DNA from: Diplonema papillatum
Taxonomy: Eukaryota; Euglenozoa; Diplonemea; Diplonemida; Diplonemidae
Length of the DNA: 64,000 nucleotides
Assembly (NCBI GenBank): GCA_030068145.1
Contig: JAPJBO010000337.1
Coordinates: forward strand, 124,001-188,000
Reading direction: 5' to 3'
The notes under the pieces are model-generated. The model was not told where the DNA came from. It worked only from the letters and a program-made list of their open reading frames with translations, and made no database searches. The position numbers and the translations under genes were made by a program. Of the stretch, positions 54,414 through 63,815 are shown piece by piece. Position 1 is the first letter of the stretch. Each line of letters begins with the position of its first letter.

Positions 54414-57072
54414 GGGTGTGCGGGAGCCTCGAAACGGTGGGTTTCGTGGGAGTTTCGCCGGCGCGCGCGACGCCCGTCTCCGGCGTCGGGGTGCGGGTTC
54501 GCCCTTGCTGCGGCGGCGAAGCGCTCGGGTCGTGGGCGACCGGCATGCTGGGCCACAGCATGGGTGGGGGCAGGTTCGCCACGCCGCCGGGGGACAGGTG
54601 CGGCGCGGCGGCGGCGGCTTCTCGGGCGGGCCGCCCCGCGCCGACCCTGCCGCCGTCAGGCGACGGGTTGCGGGCCTTCGCGCACGTTGTTGCGGCGGTC
54701 GCGATTTGAGCACGGTTCGGGTGCTGGCCGTCGGGTGCGCCAGCCCCCCCGCCCGCCCACGCCACAGGAGCTTGCGCGTCCTGATGGCGGGACCTGTGGC
54801 CCGGCAGCGGCGGGTTCGCCGGCGAAGCCCCGTGCGAGGCTAGCGCGCAGCCGCGCTGCAGCCGCAGCCGGACCTCTCGGCGGGTGGGCGTCGCGTCGAT
54901 GTCCGCCCCACCGTCGCTGCCGGTGGGGGACGGGCGGGCGTGCGCCGCGATAGGCGGCGACGAATTCGACGCCGCCGAAGGCGGGGGCGGCGAGCCGCCG
55001 GGAACACCCCCGGGAAACTCCCCCGGGCTGGCCCCCGGGCTGCGGGGGCGGGGCGACTGGCTCGCGCGCGTCGTGCGGGGCGACGTCGTGTCCGGCACGC
55101 TCGGCAGCCTGAACTCCGCTGCGTCCGGCCGCGGTTGGTAGCGCGCGCCGGCATCTTCCGCTGTGCCCGCAACAGCGGCGGCTGCAGGGAAAAAAGAACC
55201 CTCCGGAGTCCGTCCGGAGGCCTTCCCCGTGGGTTTCGGGTTCGCGCCACCCGCTGGGCCTGGGAATCCTGGGTAAACGGGGGTGCCGCCGGGGGAGCTT
55301 GGGACCGCGGACTTCGTGGTGAACGGGGTCATGTAGCAGCCGGGGGTGTGAGAGGGCGTCGGCGCGGGGCGGTCTTTGGAGAGGGACGAGAACGGCGAGA
55401 GGCCCTCCGGGTTGGCCGGCACGGGGCTGGCTTGGTTCTCGAGGATTCCTGGTCGACGACTGGCTGGGTTGTCCTGCTGTGGGTTCGATGTCGGATTCCC
55501 ACGTGCGTACAACCGAGAGATGCGGGGCTCCGAGTCGCTGCGGAACGGGGAGAACGCGCTGGCCGGCGGTGTCGTCTGCGGCGACAGGGGCTGTGTCTGC
55601 TGGTCTCTCGGCGACCGCACCGACGAAGGCGACGACCCGTGGGCGGAGTCGTCGAGGCTCTGCCCCGGGTTCCGCGCCTGCAGCAGCCGGGCGGCCGCGG
55701 AGGGGGTGCCGGAGCGAACGATCCGCTTGTGCGTGTCGCTGCCCGACCGCGCCCTGCGCTGCAGGCGGGCCAGCAGCTCCCTCTGCCCGGACGTGCTCGG
55801 CTTCACCCCCGCGTCCCCGCCGACGGGGCTGCCGCCGGGGGCAGCCCCCACGCTGTCCCTGGCTTGCTTCGCGCGCCGTCTCGCCATCAGGGCGGTTGCG
55901 GGGGCATCGGCCGCCGGCCGCGGGGAGGGGGCGTCGGTGACGGTCTTCCCGTCCACGGGCATGCACCATGGCTCGGGCCCCGTCCTTACTTCGTGCTCCG
56001 GCGAATCGTCGTCGGGGAACACCAGCGGCAGGACCACCGAGAACCTGGCGGTATCATCCCCGGTGTCGGTCGCGCCGCCGTCCCGCCACTGCGGCATGGT
56101 CCACCGGCCGCGGGAAGGTTGGCCCACGTCCGGGGTGGCCTTCTCCGGCGAGCGCGGCTTCTTCTTCGCGGCGGCGGGCGCCGTGTCGCTCCGCGCGAAC
56201 GCGGGCTTGCCCGCCTTCGCCGCGCCCCCGGGCGGGGTGTTGTGCAGGGTGACGATCGCGGGGGCGCCTTTTTTAGGGGCGGTCCGGGTGCCCCTGCCCC
56301 CCGCCCCCTTGCCGCTGCCGGCCGCCGACGACTTGGCAGCCGACGCCTTCTCGCACGTGTGGGCCCGCCTGAAAGCCCGGTCCAGCGGCTGCGGCGGGGC
56401 GGCCTTGGCCGCGTGCAGCGGCTTCGTGCGCTTCGCCGGCGCCGCCGCCCGCCGCTGCTCCGGCGTCGTGTCGCGGCAGCTGCGGGGCGCCCTCCGCGCG
56501 TCGGCCCGGGGCTTCGCGGGGTGCAGCCGCCGCGGCCTCGAGGGGGAGTCTTCAGGGGCGGGTGCGGACAGCCGTCTGGCAGGGTTAGGCCGTTTCGGCA
56601 CGTCGCTGCCGGTGGTCGAGTCTTCGTGCGAGGGTTGGTTCGGCTGTGTCGGTGTGCCTCTGCCGGCGGAATCGTCCAGACGCAGTCTGGGGGCGTTCGC
56701 CAGCTCGCCCGAACGTGAAGCGTGCGCTTCGAACTCAGCCGCGTTCAGCGGCTGCGGCGCGCCGATCCTCCGACTCTTGTCGAAGACCGGCACCGCCCGC
56801 GTGAGCACGGGCAGGGCCTGCCCGTCCTCAACGGCCTCAACGACAAAGCGCTGCCCCGGCTGTATCTCGCGGGCCCTAGCCAGCTTCGAAGGCTGGCCTC
56901 CCGCTTCGAACCAGGCGCTGTGTGCGCCGTCGCTCGCCTCCACGCAGAGACCGCCGTCGAGGGTCGCCACCTGCAGCGCCTGCCACACAACCTCGCAGCC
57001 CAGGCTTTCCAGCGGAAGCCCCGCGACAGCGTGCTCCATGCTGCCGGGCGTCAGGCCCCCCGCGGCTTGCAT
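43422..57072 (-). CDS. Giant low-complexity protein, three-exon model (3792 aa)
   Basis: Exon 1 (57072-46084) is a single open frame of 3663 codons from ATG 57072. Exon 2 (44546-44442) adds IVCRGRHCNGLLIMDSFFYY and 15 more residues. Exon 3 (43706-43422) adds AHIEAAYRQLVRDSVAWFLW, then an all-helical 74 residues and stop. Donors are GAG/GTGCGA and GAG/GTACGC, acceptors GAACAG and TTTCAG; all phases are 0. The N-terminal 120 residues look folded (LGCEVVWQALQVATLDGGLC). The bulk is Pro/Ser/Ala/Thr-rich and presumably disordered, with a pure glutamine run near residue 888-910, a Q/H-rich zone near 3036-3140 and imperfect repeats with EEPDLPAK-like cores near 1620-1940. A short coiled coil precedes the exon 1 end. 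No family recognised; a large scaffold-type role is only a guess. Without splicing the protein would end 22 residues after the donor. Confidence 0.75.
45480..45620 (+). repeat. Dispersed repeat family F, copy 2 (in giant-gene intron 1)
   Basis: AAAGTAACGTCAAGGCAGCC, CTTACAAAGACCCGCCACAG and GCCGCGTGGGTGCGGGTTTG match the reverse complement of 26130-26240. Confidence 0.8.
47650..47965 (-). repeat. Gln/His-rich coding repeats in the giant gene
   Basis: CAG/CAC-rich sequence encoding units such as QLVHQHQQLLQQQ, which occurs twice, separated by QQMHQQQQPQQ. The two longer units are almost identical, showing internal duplication. Confidence 0.9.
54344..54411 (-). repeat. (CAG)n tract encoding polyglutamine
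   Basis: About 22 nearly pure CTG units on the plus strand (CAG in the coding strand) give a run of more than 20 Gln flanked by HTL and HQQRS. Purity suggests recent expansion and length polymorphism. Confidence 0.95.
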
Positions 57073-57238
57073 TTTTTATACACAAAACACACCCGACGAC
57101 AGGTGCCTGCCGGTGGGTTTGGTTGTGCTTTGGATCGCGGGGAGACAAAATACTCAGAGGGGCCCGGCCATGACTTGCGTTGACGTTTACGGGGGCTGGA
57201 GGGGGGCAATCCAAATATTCAACTGCGGGCAGCAGGCT

Positions 57239-57330
57239 TTTTTAGAGTTATAGTTAGCTCAAGCGAATCCAGGATTTTGGAGTCTCCGGGTGACCTTCGT
57301 CGAATGGGTTCTTTTAAAGCTAATACGTAC
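57239..57330 (-). repeat. Repeat family A, copy upstream of the giant gene
   Basis: On the minus strand it ends GCTAACTATAACTCTAAAAA then AG, followed 14 bases on by GCCCGCAG and the giant-gene 5' flank. It could form the 3' end of a 5'-UTR intron or a spliced-leader acceptor. Confidence 0.65.
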
Positions 57331-57439
57331 TGGGTGGGTTTGGGGGGGCATGCATGGCTTCTTTCGTGTACACTTTACTTGCTTTGACAAGTCAGGTTCG
57401 AAACAAGTTAGAGAGCGCACCAGGCTGAGCCCAACAGGC

Positions 57440-57660
57440 GCTCAAGACTGAGGGTCCCTTTTTGGAAGTTCTTGTGCGGGAACTTTCCATCGAGGCGGAA
57501 GCCTTCCATGGCCACCGTTCTGCTGTTAGATGAGCCGACACCTATTGTGGGATCTTGAAGAGCGAGCAGTCGGTCACCTTTAGTCAGCACTCAGTTCATT
57601 CCGCGTCGTTAATTCTGCCTCTCAAAAACAAATTTGTGCCCTTATTAACCCTGCTACGAA
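57440..57660 (-). rRNA. LSU rRNA domain II fragment (partial)
   Basis: Minus strand: GCAGAATTAACGACGCGGAA, GGTGTCGGCTCATCTAACAG and AGAACGGTGGCCATGGAAGG correspond to LSU rRNA somewhat 3' of the 7250-7677 fragment, without overlap. Similarity fades beyond about 57500, so the low-coordinate boundary is approximate. Confidence 0.75.
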
Positions 57661-58095
57661 GATGAACGACACCATGTGTGGCTCTTGGTTCATCCTGCTA
57701 TTCCACGGCGAAGCGCTAGCCCGGTTGGATTGGACCCGGTCCAGGTTGGACGGCACTTCTGCAGGACTCTGCAGAGGTCCACGCCAAAGCAGATGCAGTT
57801 TGCATTCGTGGCCCCGCAGTACCTCCGTGAAGCTTCCGTCCTGGCAGCGGCTTTGCCCGAGGAATCCTTGTGCACTCGCCCGAAATTGGAGAGATCACCT
57901 CTGCCAGACCGTGTTTGCGGACCAGATCCAGCTTTCTCGCTGTCTCCGAAGAGAGAACGTGAGGCCATCACGAGTACACCAGAAGAAGGAAAGCAAACAG
58001 AAACGCATCGAGGAAGGTGGTAAGCTGGGATGAGACTCTCCGCGCCCATGCACAGTCTGGAAAGAGCAGCGTGGGCGGGGAATCATATGTGAAAT

Positions 58096-58764
58096 ATGGA
58101 GAAGTACGAACTCATGTCCTGCACCGCTGGATTATTCTGCGGTAAAGGACCTGCGGTATCGAGCCCCGAGGGGTGCTGACATCTCAGCCGCAAAGCTGGA
58201 GCTGGTATCTGGTAAAAAGTGCGATGCTCGGGTGTGCCTAGGAAGAAATACGCGGCGATCCCAGCTGTCTGTGTGTTTCAACTACTTCCCACCCTCCCTC
58301 ACGCTATCATCTGCGGGCTGGAACTCGCCGTACACTGGTCCTGAGGTATGCGACAACAAGGGATGGCCTGGCTACTCCAGAACTGAAATCACTCCAGACA
58401 TCAAACGAACAAACGGCAACGACAGCACCGTTCTTCGTGTTGCCGCTACTCGGAGCCTTCGACCTCAATAACGACTGGCCTGCTGACCGGGAGGGGCTGC
58501 CGCTCCCACTCGATATCAGCCAACTGAGCAACGACAACATTGTTGTCCGCATGCCTTCCTGCTGGTTGTGGCAGCAGGGCCACTTGACGGTAACTGGATA
58601 CCCATCACGCACTGCACGGAAACGGATCTGTGACTGCAGGCTGGGCTCCGGACCCGGCAACATTCCTTCCCTCACTGTACGAAAACCAAGCGGATGGAGT
58701 CTGGCTCACTTTTTGTGGCATCGGATCAACGGCTGTAGCAGGGTCATCCTTCACCTGCACCGAC
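58096..58764 (+). pseudogene. Frameshifted plus-strand coding relic, unidentified
   Basis: Four overlapping open stretches in different frames read like one protein: an ATG start MEKYELMSCTAGLFCGKGPA, then a stretch with RSQLSVCFNYFPP and GWNSPYTGPEVCDNKGW, then GAFDLNNDWPADREGL, then GWAPDPATFLPSLYENQADG. The overlaps mean frameshifts, not introns, so it is a pseudogene. The Trp/Asn/Asp/Thr-rich, probably beta-rich composition recalls capsid-like or secreted proteins, but I cannot assign a family. It abuts the 3' end of the four-TM gene at about 58764, where coding strand and composition switch abruptly. Confidence 0.45.
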
Positions 58765-60582
58765 TTCACTGAAGTCGAAGGAATGAGCGGCGCCGACAGC
58801 ATCATCCCCCGCATCGCCCCCTGCCGGCCGTGGCTCGGCCCCCAGACCCGAGACCACCCGTTCGGCCTCGCCAGCTTCGCTGAAATCGAACGAATGCGCA
58901 GCACCGAACGCATCCTCCGCCTCCGGCCGGCCCAGCCCGACCGAACCCGCGCCGCCCGCGGCGGGGAGCTCCGCCGGGTTGTTGGGAGGAGGCGGCCCCC
59001 CTGCGGAGGCCTCGACTTCGGGGGCCGGCGCCGAAATGGGGTCCAGCAGCACCCTTTGGTTCCGAACCGACGCCTGCGGCGCGCGGGACGAGCCGCGCGC
59101 CGCCAGCAGCGCCGGGGGCTGGTCGGCGGCGGCCGCCGGGGCTGCGGGTTGGTCCCCCACGAAGGGCTGGGCGAGCGGGGTTTCCCCGGCGGCTGGCGGT
59201 GCCGCGCGGACGCCGTCTTTGTCATCAGCCGTGGCTGGCGCTGCGGTTGGGGTCGTGGGTTCCGCGCCGCTGGGTGGGACGGGAGCGTCCGATGGGTCCG
59301 GCAACCGTAGTTGCTGCGCGGGCGGGCTTTCCCCGGCGGCTGCCGGTGCCGCAGGGAAGCCATCGTCTCCGACGGACCCCGGACCAACCAAGGCCGGCGC
59401 CGCGGTCGGAGTCGTCGGTTCCGCGCCGCTGGGCGGAACCGGATCGTCCGACGTTTCCTGCGACCGCAGCCGCGCGAGCGGGTTTTCCCCGGCAGCTGCC
59501 GGCGCTGCACGGGCGCCGTTTTTTTCGACGGACCCCGGACCAACCAAGGCCGGCGCCGCGGTCGGAGGCGTCGGTCCCCCGCCGCTGGGTGGAACCGGAT
59601 CGTCCGACGTTTCCTGCGACCGCAGCTGCGCGAGCGGGTTTTCCCCCGCCGCGCGGACGTCGTCTTTTTCGGACGACGCCGGACCGACCAAGGCCGGCGC
59701 CTCGGCCACGAACGTTTCCGACGGGCCGCCACGGCCGGCCGCGAGAAGCGGGTTCTCGTTCTGCGGCGGCGGGGCGTCGTCGCCGCCTGCAAGCGGGTTG
59801 GCGCCGGGGGCGGGTTCTTCGGGGTCGGCTTTGTCGTCGCGACCCCCCGTTTTGTCGACGAGGTGCGCGGACTGGAGGTCCGGCTCGGGTTTGGACTGCC
59901 TGCGGAGAGACGGCGTGGCGGAGGCCGGCAGCTTGTCGCGGTGGGACCACGCCTTGGTTTCGTTCGCCGTCTCCGCGAGGAGCTTCGCACGGTGCTTCCG
60001 CTGGGCGCGCGCGTTGCCGCCGACGTCGGAGTGCGCCATCAAGTCGTTGAGCGCGTCGTTGTGGTCGAGGGCCACCACGCACGAGACGACCGACAGCACG
60101 GCCCCGAACACCGCGACAAACAGCTTCGCCCGGGCTTTACTCACCGTGTCCGCGCAGCTGCTGCCGTCGATGTCGCCGTAGTCGGCGACGGTCGGGTGGC
60201 ACTTGTTCGTTTCGCCTCGCTCGAGGGTCACGTTCTCGAACAAATACGCGGTGAGCACCGAGAGCAGCCACATCTGGAGGACGAAGTAGAGCCGCGTGTG
60301 GAACTCCGAGCGGGCGTGGGCGGCCTTCGCGCCGAAGAGGCTCGAAAACAGGCCGATGCTGGCCGCGAACACGCTCTGGAACAGGCGCTCGCCCTCGGCG
60401 GCCGCCGTGAACGCGAAGACGAGCACGACCGAGCACAGCAGCGCCTCGCCGGCGACCAGCCCGAGGAGGATCTTCCCGACGAGCCGGGCTCGCGACTCCT
60501 TGTCGAAGTCCCCGCTCATCAGCTTCGTCAGGAAGGACGGTTCCACATAATGGTTCTGCCCCCCTCCGCGGCCCATATCCAT
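58744..60582 (-). CDS. Four-TM membrane protein with repetitive Pro/Ala-rich tail
   Basis: 612 aa from ATG 60582 (MDMGRGGGQNHYVEPSFLTK). Predicted membrane helices lie at about 35-59, 68-86, 97-115 and 153-172. The loop between helices 3 and 4 carries one N-glycosylation sequon (NVT, 117) and two Cys (128, 143), suggesting a lumenal or extracellular loop. After residue about 180 the chain is charged, then Pro/Ala-rich with four imperfect repeats of about 50 aa (cores ALVGPGSVEK, AGENPLA, SDDPVPPSG, PTAAP). Near the end AAHSFDFSE occurs twice. The last codons coincide with the junction to the plus-strand relic, so the C-terminus (GAGEG) may be truncated, or the exon may splice at GTGCAG/GTGAAG. 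No family recognised; the four-helix layout is tetraspan-like without the tetraspanin CCG motif. Confidence 0.75.
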   Translation of the reverse strand: MDMGRGGGQNHYVEPSFLTKLMSGDFDKESRARLVGKILLGLVAGEALLCSVVLVFAFTAAAEGERLFQSVFAASIGLFSSLFGAKAAHARSEFHTRLYFVLQMWLLSVLTAYLFENVTLERGETNKCHPTVADYGDIDGSSCADTVSKARAKLFVAVFGAVLSVVSCVVALDHNDALNDLMAHSDVGGNARAQRKHRAKLLAETANETKAWSHRDKLPASATPSLRRQSKPEPDLQSAHLVDKTGGRDDKADPEEPAPGANPLAGGDDAPPPQNENPLLAAGRGGPSETFVAEAPALVGPASSEKDDVRAAGENPLAQLRSQETSDDPVPPSGGGPTPPTAAPALVGPGSVEKNGARAAPAAAGENPLARLRSQETSDDPVPPSGAEPTTPTAAPALVGPGSVGDDGFPAAPAAAGESPPAQQLRLPDPSDAPVPPSGAEPTTPTAAPATADDKDGVRAAPPAAGETPLAQPFVGDQPAAPAAAADQPPALLAARGSSRAPQASVRNQRVLLDPISAPAPEVEASAGGPPPPNNPAELPAAGGAGSVGLGRPEAEDAFGAAHSFDFSEAGEAERVVSGLGAEPRPAGGDAGDDAVGAAHSFDFSEVGAGEG

Positions 60583-62120
60583 TTTTGCCGCAGGGTTTGC
60601 GCGTTTGCCGGCGCAACCGTTCCACGTTCCTTTCTCTCGTCTCCTGTTTTGCCCGAGTTTGTTTGTGTGGAGTCTCACCTGTTGCCTCTTCTTCTGTCTT
60701 CTGTTGGGGATGAAACCACGAGAGTGAGCCAGGGGCTGGCCTTCTCTCTTTTTCTTTGATCGGGAAGCACCGGACCAGGAGCTCTATCAACCACCAAGAC
60801 ACGCCCTGTGTTGAATGCTTGGTGTGGAAGTTTGCGAGTAACACAGCGCGTGAGGTGTGACGAGAGAAGTCCTGTACCACAGGATGTTATCAAAGAATCT
60901 TCTAAGACGAGAGGTGTTCCTCGCTCTTCTTCTCGTGTGTCTATCTCACCAGACAAGCACGATTAGCTAGTGTCAGCACGCAGAATCTTCCGGTCTTGCG
61001 GACGCGGCACTGTACGCTATGCCACAACTTCTCCGGAGAAGAACGGAAACTGGGGAATCATTTCTGCCTGGAAAGCATTCGGTCGTCAGTGTCCTCAAGA
61101 CGGGACCATATACAAGGAAGAAACGTTTTCGTTTTCTTTGCTTTTTTCACAACAAGAACGAATCGGTACAAGGAGGCGGTGTACAGCATCAGGACAGGGT
61201 ATGTATTCACTTCCTCTCAGTGGATAAATAGAGAGGCAAGCAGCTCTGCTCGGATTGATGCGAGGACAGAGAGTTGCTGCATGGTAATCCGCGTACGTGC
61301 TGCAAGCCGGCAGTGGCGTGGTACACGCACGTCAGCTGCAGGCTGCAGTCACAACATTGACACATTGACCTTGCGAGGGTGCTCCGTGTAGAGGTTGCGA
61401 AACTTCGCTTGAAAGGCTGCCGCGTTGGCAGGGTGGGCACAGCAGAGGTTCTCGTGACTTTGTGGAACAGGGGCGGGCCATGTGCCGGGTCAAAAGGTAG
61501 CGTGGAAAGAGAAATCCACACGCAGCACAGTTGAGCACAGTGATACAAGAACCTGCGCGAGAAGTAGAAGCACCGGACAAGGAGCTCTGATGAACCACCA
61601 AGACACGCTGCTTTGTGGTTTGTGGGGAAAGACTGCGAGTGGCATAAGATAGAGCACTCCCGCATCACAGGATGATACTAAACTAATATTCTAAGACGAT
61701 CGTATACGACTAAAAACAACGGTTTTATCTTCGTCACGTCAGCTGCATGCGACGACAAGCTGCCTTCACATCGTTGACCTTGGAGCGTGTTCCGCGTTGA
61801 GTTTGCGAAGCTTCGCTTGAAAGGCAGCCGCTTTGGCAGGGTGGGCGCAGCAGGTTCGGTGTCGGTCCGAAAGGGGTGCCGTGCCGCTTGGGTGGACAGG
61901 GAAGGTTGGTTGGTGTGTGCGCGGAAAGAGAAATGCACACGCAGTGCAGTTGAGCAGAGTGATGCAAGAACCTGCGCGAGAAGTTGAAGCGCTGGACAAG
62001 GAACTCCGATGAACCGCCAAGACACGCCCTACTTTGCGTATTTTTTGCCTTCGCGCTGCTTCGTGGGGAAAGACTGCGAGTGCGGGTTGTGTGAGCGGAA
62101 GAGCACTAAATTCATCTTCG
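60583..62120. other. Spacer with partial copies of the neighbouring gene's 3' end
   Basis: Apart from the repeat array at 61330-62120 and a related flank at 60765-60860 (AGCACCGGACCAGGAGCTCT, CAACCACCAAGACACGCC), no gene is seen. Open frames here derive from the copied 3' end. Confidence 0.55.
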
Positions 62121-62280
62121 TCACGTCCGCTGCATGCGACGACAAGCTGCCTTGACGTCGTTGACCTTGCGCGCGTGCTCCGCGTTGAGTTCGCGAAGCT
62201 TCGCTTGAAAGGCAGCCGCTTTGGCAGGGTGGGCGCAGCAGAGGTTCGGGTGTCGGTCCGAAAGGGGTGCCGGGAGGACA
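61330..62280 (-). repeat. Three copies of the 62-63 kb gene's 3' end
   Basis: The last coding block (CAAAGCGGCTGCCTTTCAAG on the minus strand, encoding AAAFQAKLRELNAEHA) occurs intact at 62131-62280 and as diverged copies at about 61735-61890 and 61330-61470, spaced about 400 bp. Each copy brings the 3' flank with GAACCRCCAAGACACGC. The first part of the array is the real gene end. Confidence 0.85.
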
Positions 62281-63275
62281 GGGGAGGTTGGTTGGGGGCG
62301 GTGCGCCGAGGCCGGCGCGGAAAGAGCCGCGCGCAGCGCGGCGAACAGGTGCGGGAACCTGCGGGAGAAGCTGAAGAACTGCTCGAGGGTCGACCCGCCG
62401 TCGCTGCCCCGGTCAAGCGACGATGCGATCGCGACGCGGAGCGTCGCGGGCGTGATCGAACGGGCCGTTGAACCCGGTGGGTGGCCGCGGCACTGCACCG
62501 CCGCCGAACAACCCACGGCGGCAGCTAGCTGCTCTGGGTAGACCTTCCCCGAGGGAGCCAGGGCGCAGAACACCCTGCGACACGCCTCGGCCGGTGACTC
62601 TACGTGCCTACTTGCTCGCTTGCTGGGTGGGTTCCGGGGATGCGCAGGGTCTTCTCCGAACTCGGAAAAGGACCCATCTGCCGGAGGAGGCCACGCGCGA
62701 GGATCCGCGGACGCGGTTTGCGAGTTTTTTCGCCGCTCGCCGACGCCGGGGCTGCGGGCCGGCTTGCCCGGGCTCGCGCACCGCGGCGAAAAGTCCCACG
62801 GCGGGCGGCAGCGGGGCTGCCGGGCCGTCCGCCCGCACTCCGGCGGCGTCAGTACCGAAGGTTGCATAGCGCGGGCGCCCGGCGTCCCCGCGGCGCAGCC
62901 GCGGGGCCCGGAGGGGAGCTGGTGCCGCAATGCCACCACCCGAGCCTCTGGCGTTGCGCGGGGGGGGGTGCACTCGCCTTCGGCGAGTGCTGATTGCCAC
63001 GCGTCATCGCTGGGGCACCGCGTCGGAGTGCCGCCGGCTACCGCGGACGTGAGCCCGTGCGCCACCTTCCCTTTCCCGGGGCGCGCCGCTGGGGCAAAGT
63101 GGACGGACGGCTTGGCGGGGGGGTGCTGCTGGCTGCGCTTCGACGACAGGCGGTCGGCATTGCCGGGGCGCGGCTGCCGGTGCCGCGGGCTCGGCCCCGC
63201 GGCGTCGCGCCGCTGCGGCAGGCGGCGGCCCGGCGGCGATTGCGCGGCGGGAGGTTCCGCGCGGGGTACGGGCAT
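62121..63275 (-). CDS. Pro/Arg-rich protein of unknown function
   Basis: 384 aa in one frame from ATG 63275, which follows the acceptor-like CGGTAG. The first 240 residues are Pro/Arg/Ala/Ser-rich and probably disordered (RSPGVGERRKNSQTASADP). A compact region from about 225 to 330 (SPAEACRRVFCALAPSGKVY, VAIASSLDRGSDGGSTLEQF, FFSFSRRFPHLFAALRAAL) resembles a helical pair in the style of a degenerate EF-hand without calcium ligands, a weak inference. The end (FQAKLRELNAEHARKVNDVK) is a short amphipathic helix. GC content is very high. Upstream exons beyond 63275 are possible. The 3' end has been copied twice downstream. Confidence 0.6.
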   Translation of the reverse strand: MPVPRAEPPAAQSPPGRRLPQRRDAAGPSPRHRQPRPGNADRLSSKRSQQHPPAKPSVHFAPAARPGKGKVAHGLTSAVAGGTPTRCPSDDAWQSALAEGECTPPRATPEARVVALRHQLPSGPRGCAAGTPGARAMQPSVLTPPECGRTARQPRCRPPWDFSPRCASPGKPARSPGVGERRKNSQTASADPRAWPPPADGSFSEFGEDPAHPRNPPSKRASRHVESPAEACRRVFCALAPSGKVYPEQLAAAVGCSAAVQCRGHPPGSTARSITPATLRVAIASSLDRGSDGGSTLEQFFSFSRRFPHLFAALRAALSAPASAHRPQPTSPVLPAPLSDRHPNLCCAHPAKAAAFQAKLRELNAEHARKVNDVKAACRRMQRT

Positions 63276-63509
63276 CTACCGAGGGGGAAGGGGCAATCAG
63301 CCACCACCGCCCTCTGGTACACGGGAGCAGGGGGGCCAAGTTCCCGCCCACTCACGCACACTCACAGTCACACACACCCCGCCCGACTCGTTCCCCCACC
63401 TTTCGTTGTTTGCGTTTCGGTTTTGATTTCTACCTCGGGTGACGTGTGTAATTGTCACCCCCCCAGATGACGTTTGAAAATGTCACCCACAGAGAGAAGA
63501 CTGTGCGAG

Positions 63510-63815
63510 GGTCCAGCCTCAGAACCTGGAGTTAAAGAGGGTGTGCCCGAGGCACACCCGAAAAGCGGGTGACTACAACTAAAACGCTAAGTCCAAGCGG
63601 GTGTGACGCCCGCTTTTTTAACTCCGGCTTCACCTGTTTTTGGCGAGTTTCATGCGGAAACGCTGCCAGCTACTAAGTTGCAGTCCCAACTGCGCTGTTG
63701 ACACAAGGAATTGGTCGCAAGGGGCCTCTTTTCCTCACTCCGCTTGAGATTTCGTTAAAAATGGCCTCCCCGGCCGGGGTCCAGCCTCGGAAGCCGGAGC
63801 TAAAGAACAGTTACA
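63510..63815 (+). repeat. Repeated module around the stem-loops
   Basis: GGGTCCAGCCTCAGAACCTG, GAGTTAAAGAGG at 63510 recurs as GGGGTCCAGCCTCGGAAGCC, GGAGCTAAAGAAC at about 63777. Role unknown. Confidence 0.6.
63539..63619 (+). other. Two GC-rich stem-loops, second followed by a T-run
   Basis: GGGTGTGCC-CGA-GGCACACCC at 63539-63559 is a perfect 9-bp stem. AAGCGGG-TGTGACG-CCCGCTT at 63595-63615 is a 7-bp stem running into six T. It has the shape of a bacterial-type terminator, but in a eukaryotic setting it is more likely part of a repeat or a polymerase III stop. Confidence 0.5.

Larger units (their letters stand above)
57073..58743. other. Spacer upstream of the giant gene
   Basis: Holds a family A copy (57239-57330), an LSU rRNA fragment (57440-57660) and a frameshifted plus-strand coding relic (58096-58764). 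Plus-strand frames at 57662-58049 may be part of the same relic but are not convincing. Confidence 0.5.

Noticed and set aside
46087..56718. Many long plus-strand frames opposite the giant gene
   Set aside because: Shadow frames of a GC-rich coding strand: repetitive Arg/Ala-rich translations without domains.
63595..63619. Rho-independent bacterial terminator
   Set aside because: Shape fits, but all other evidence is eukaryotic, so this label would mislead.
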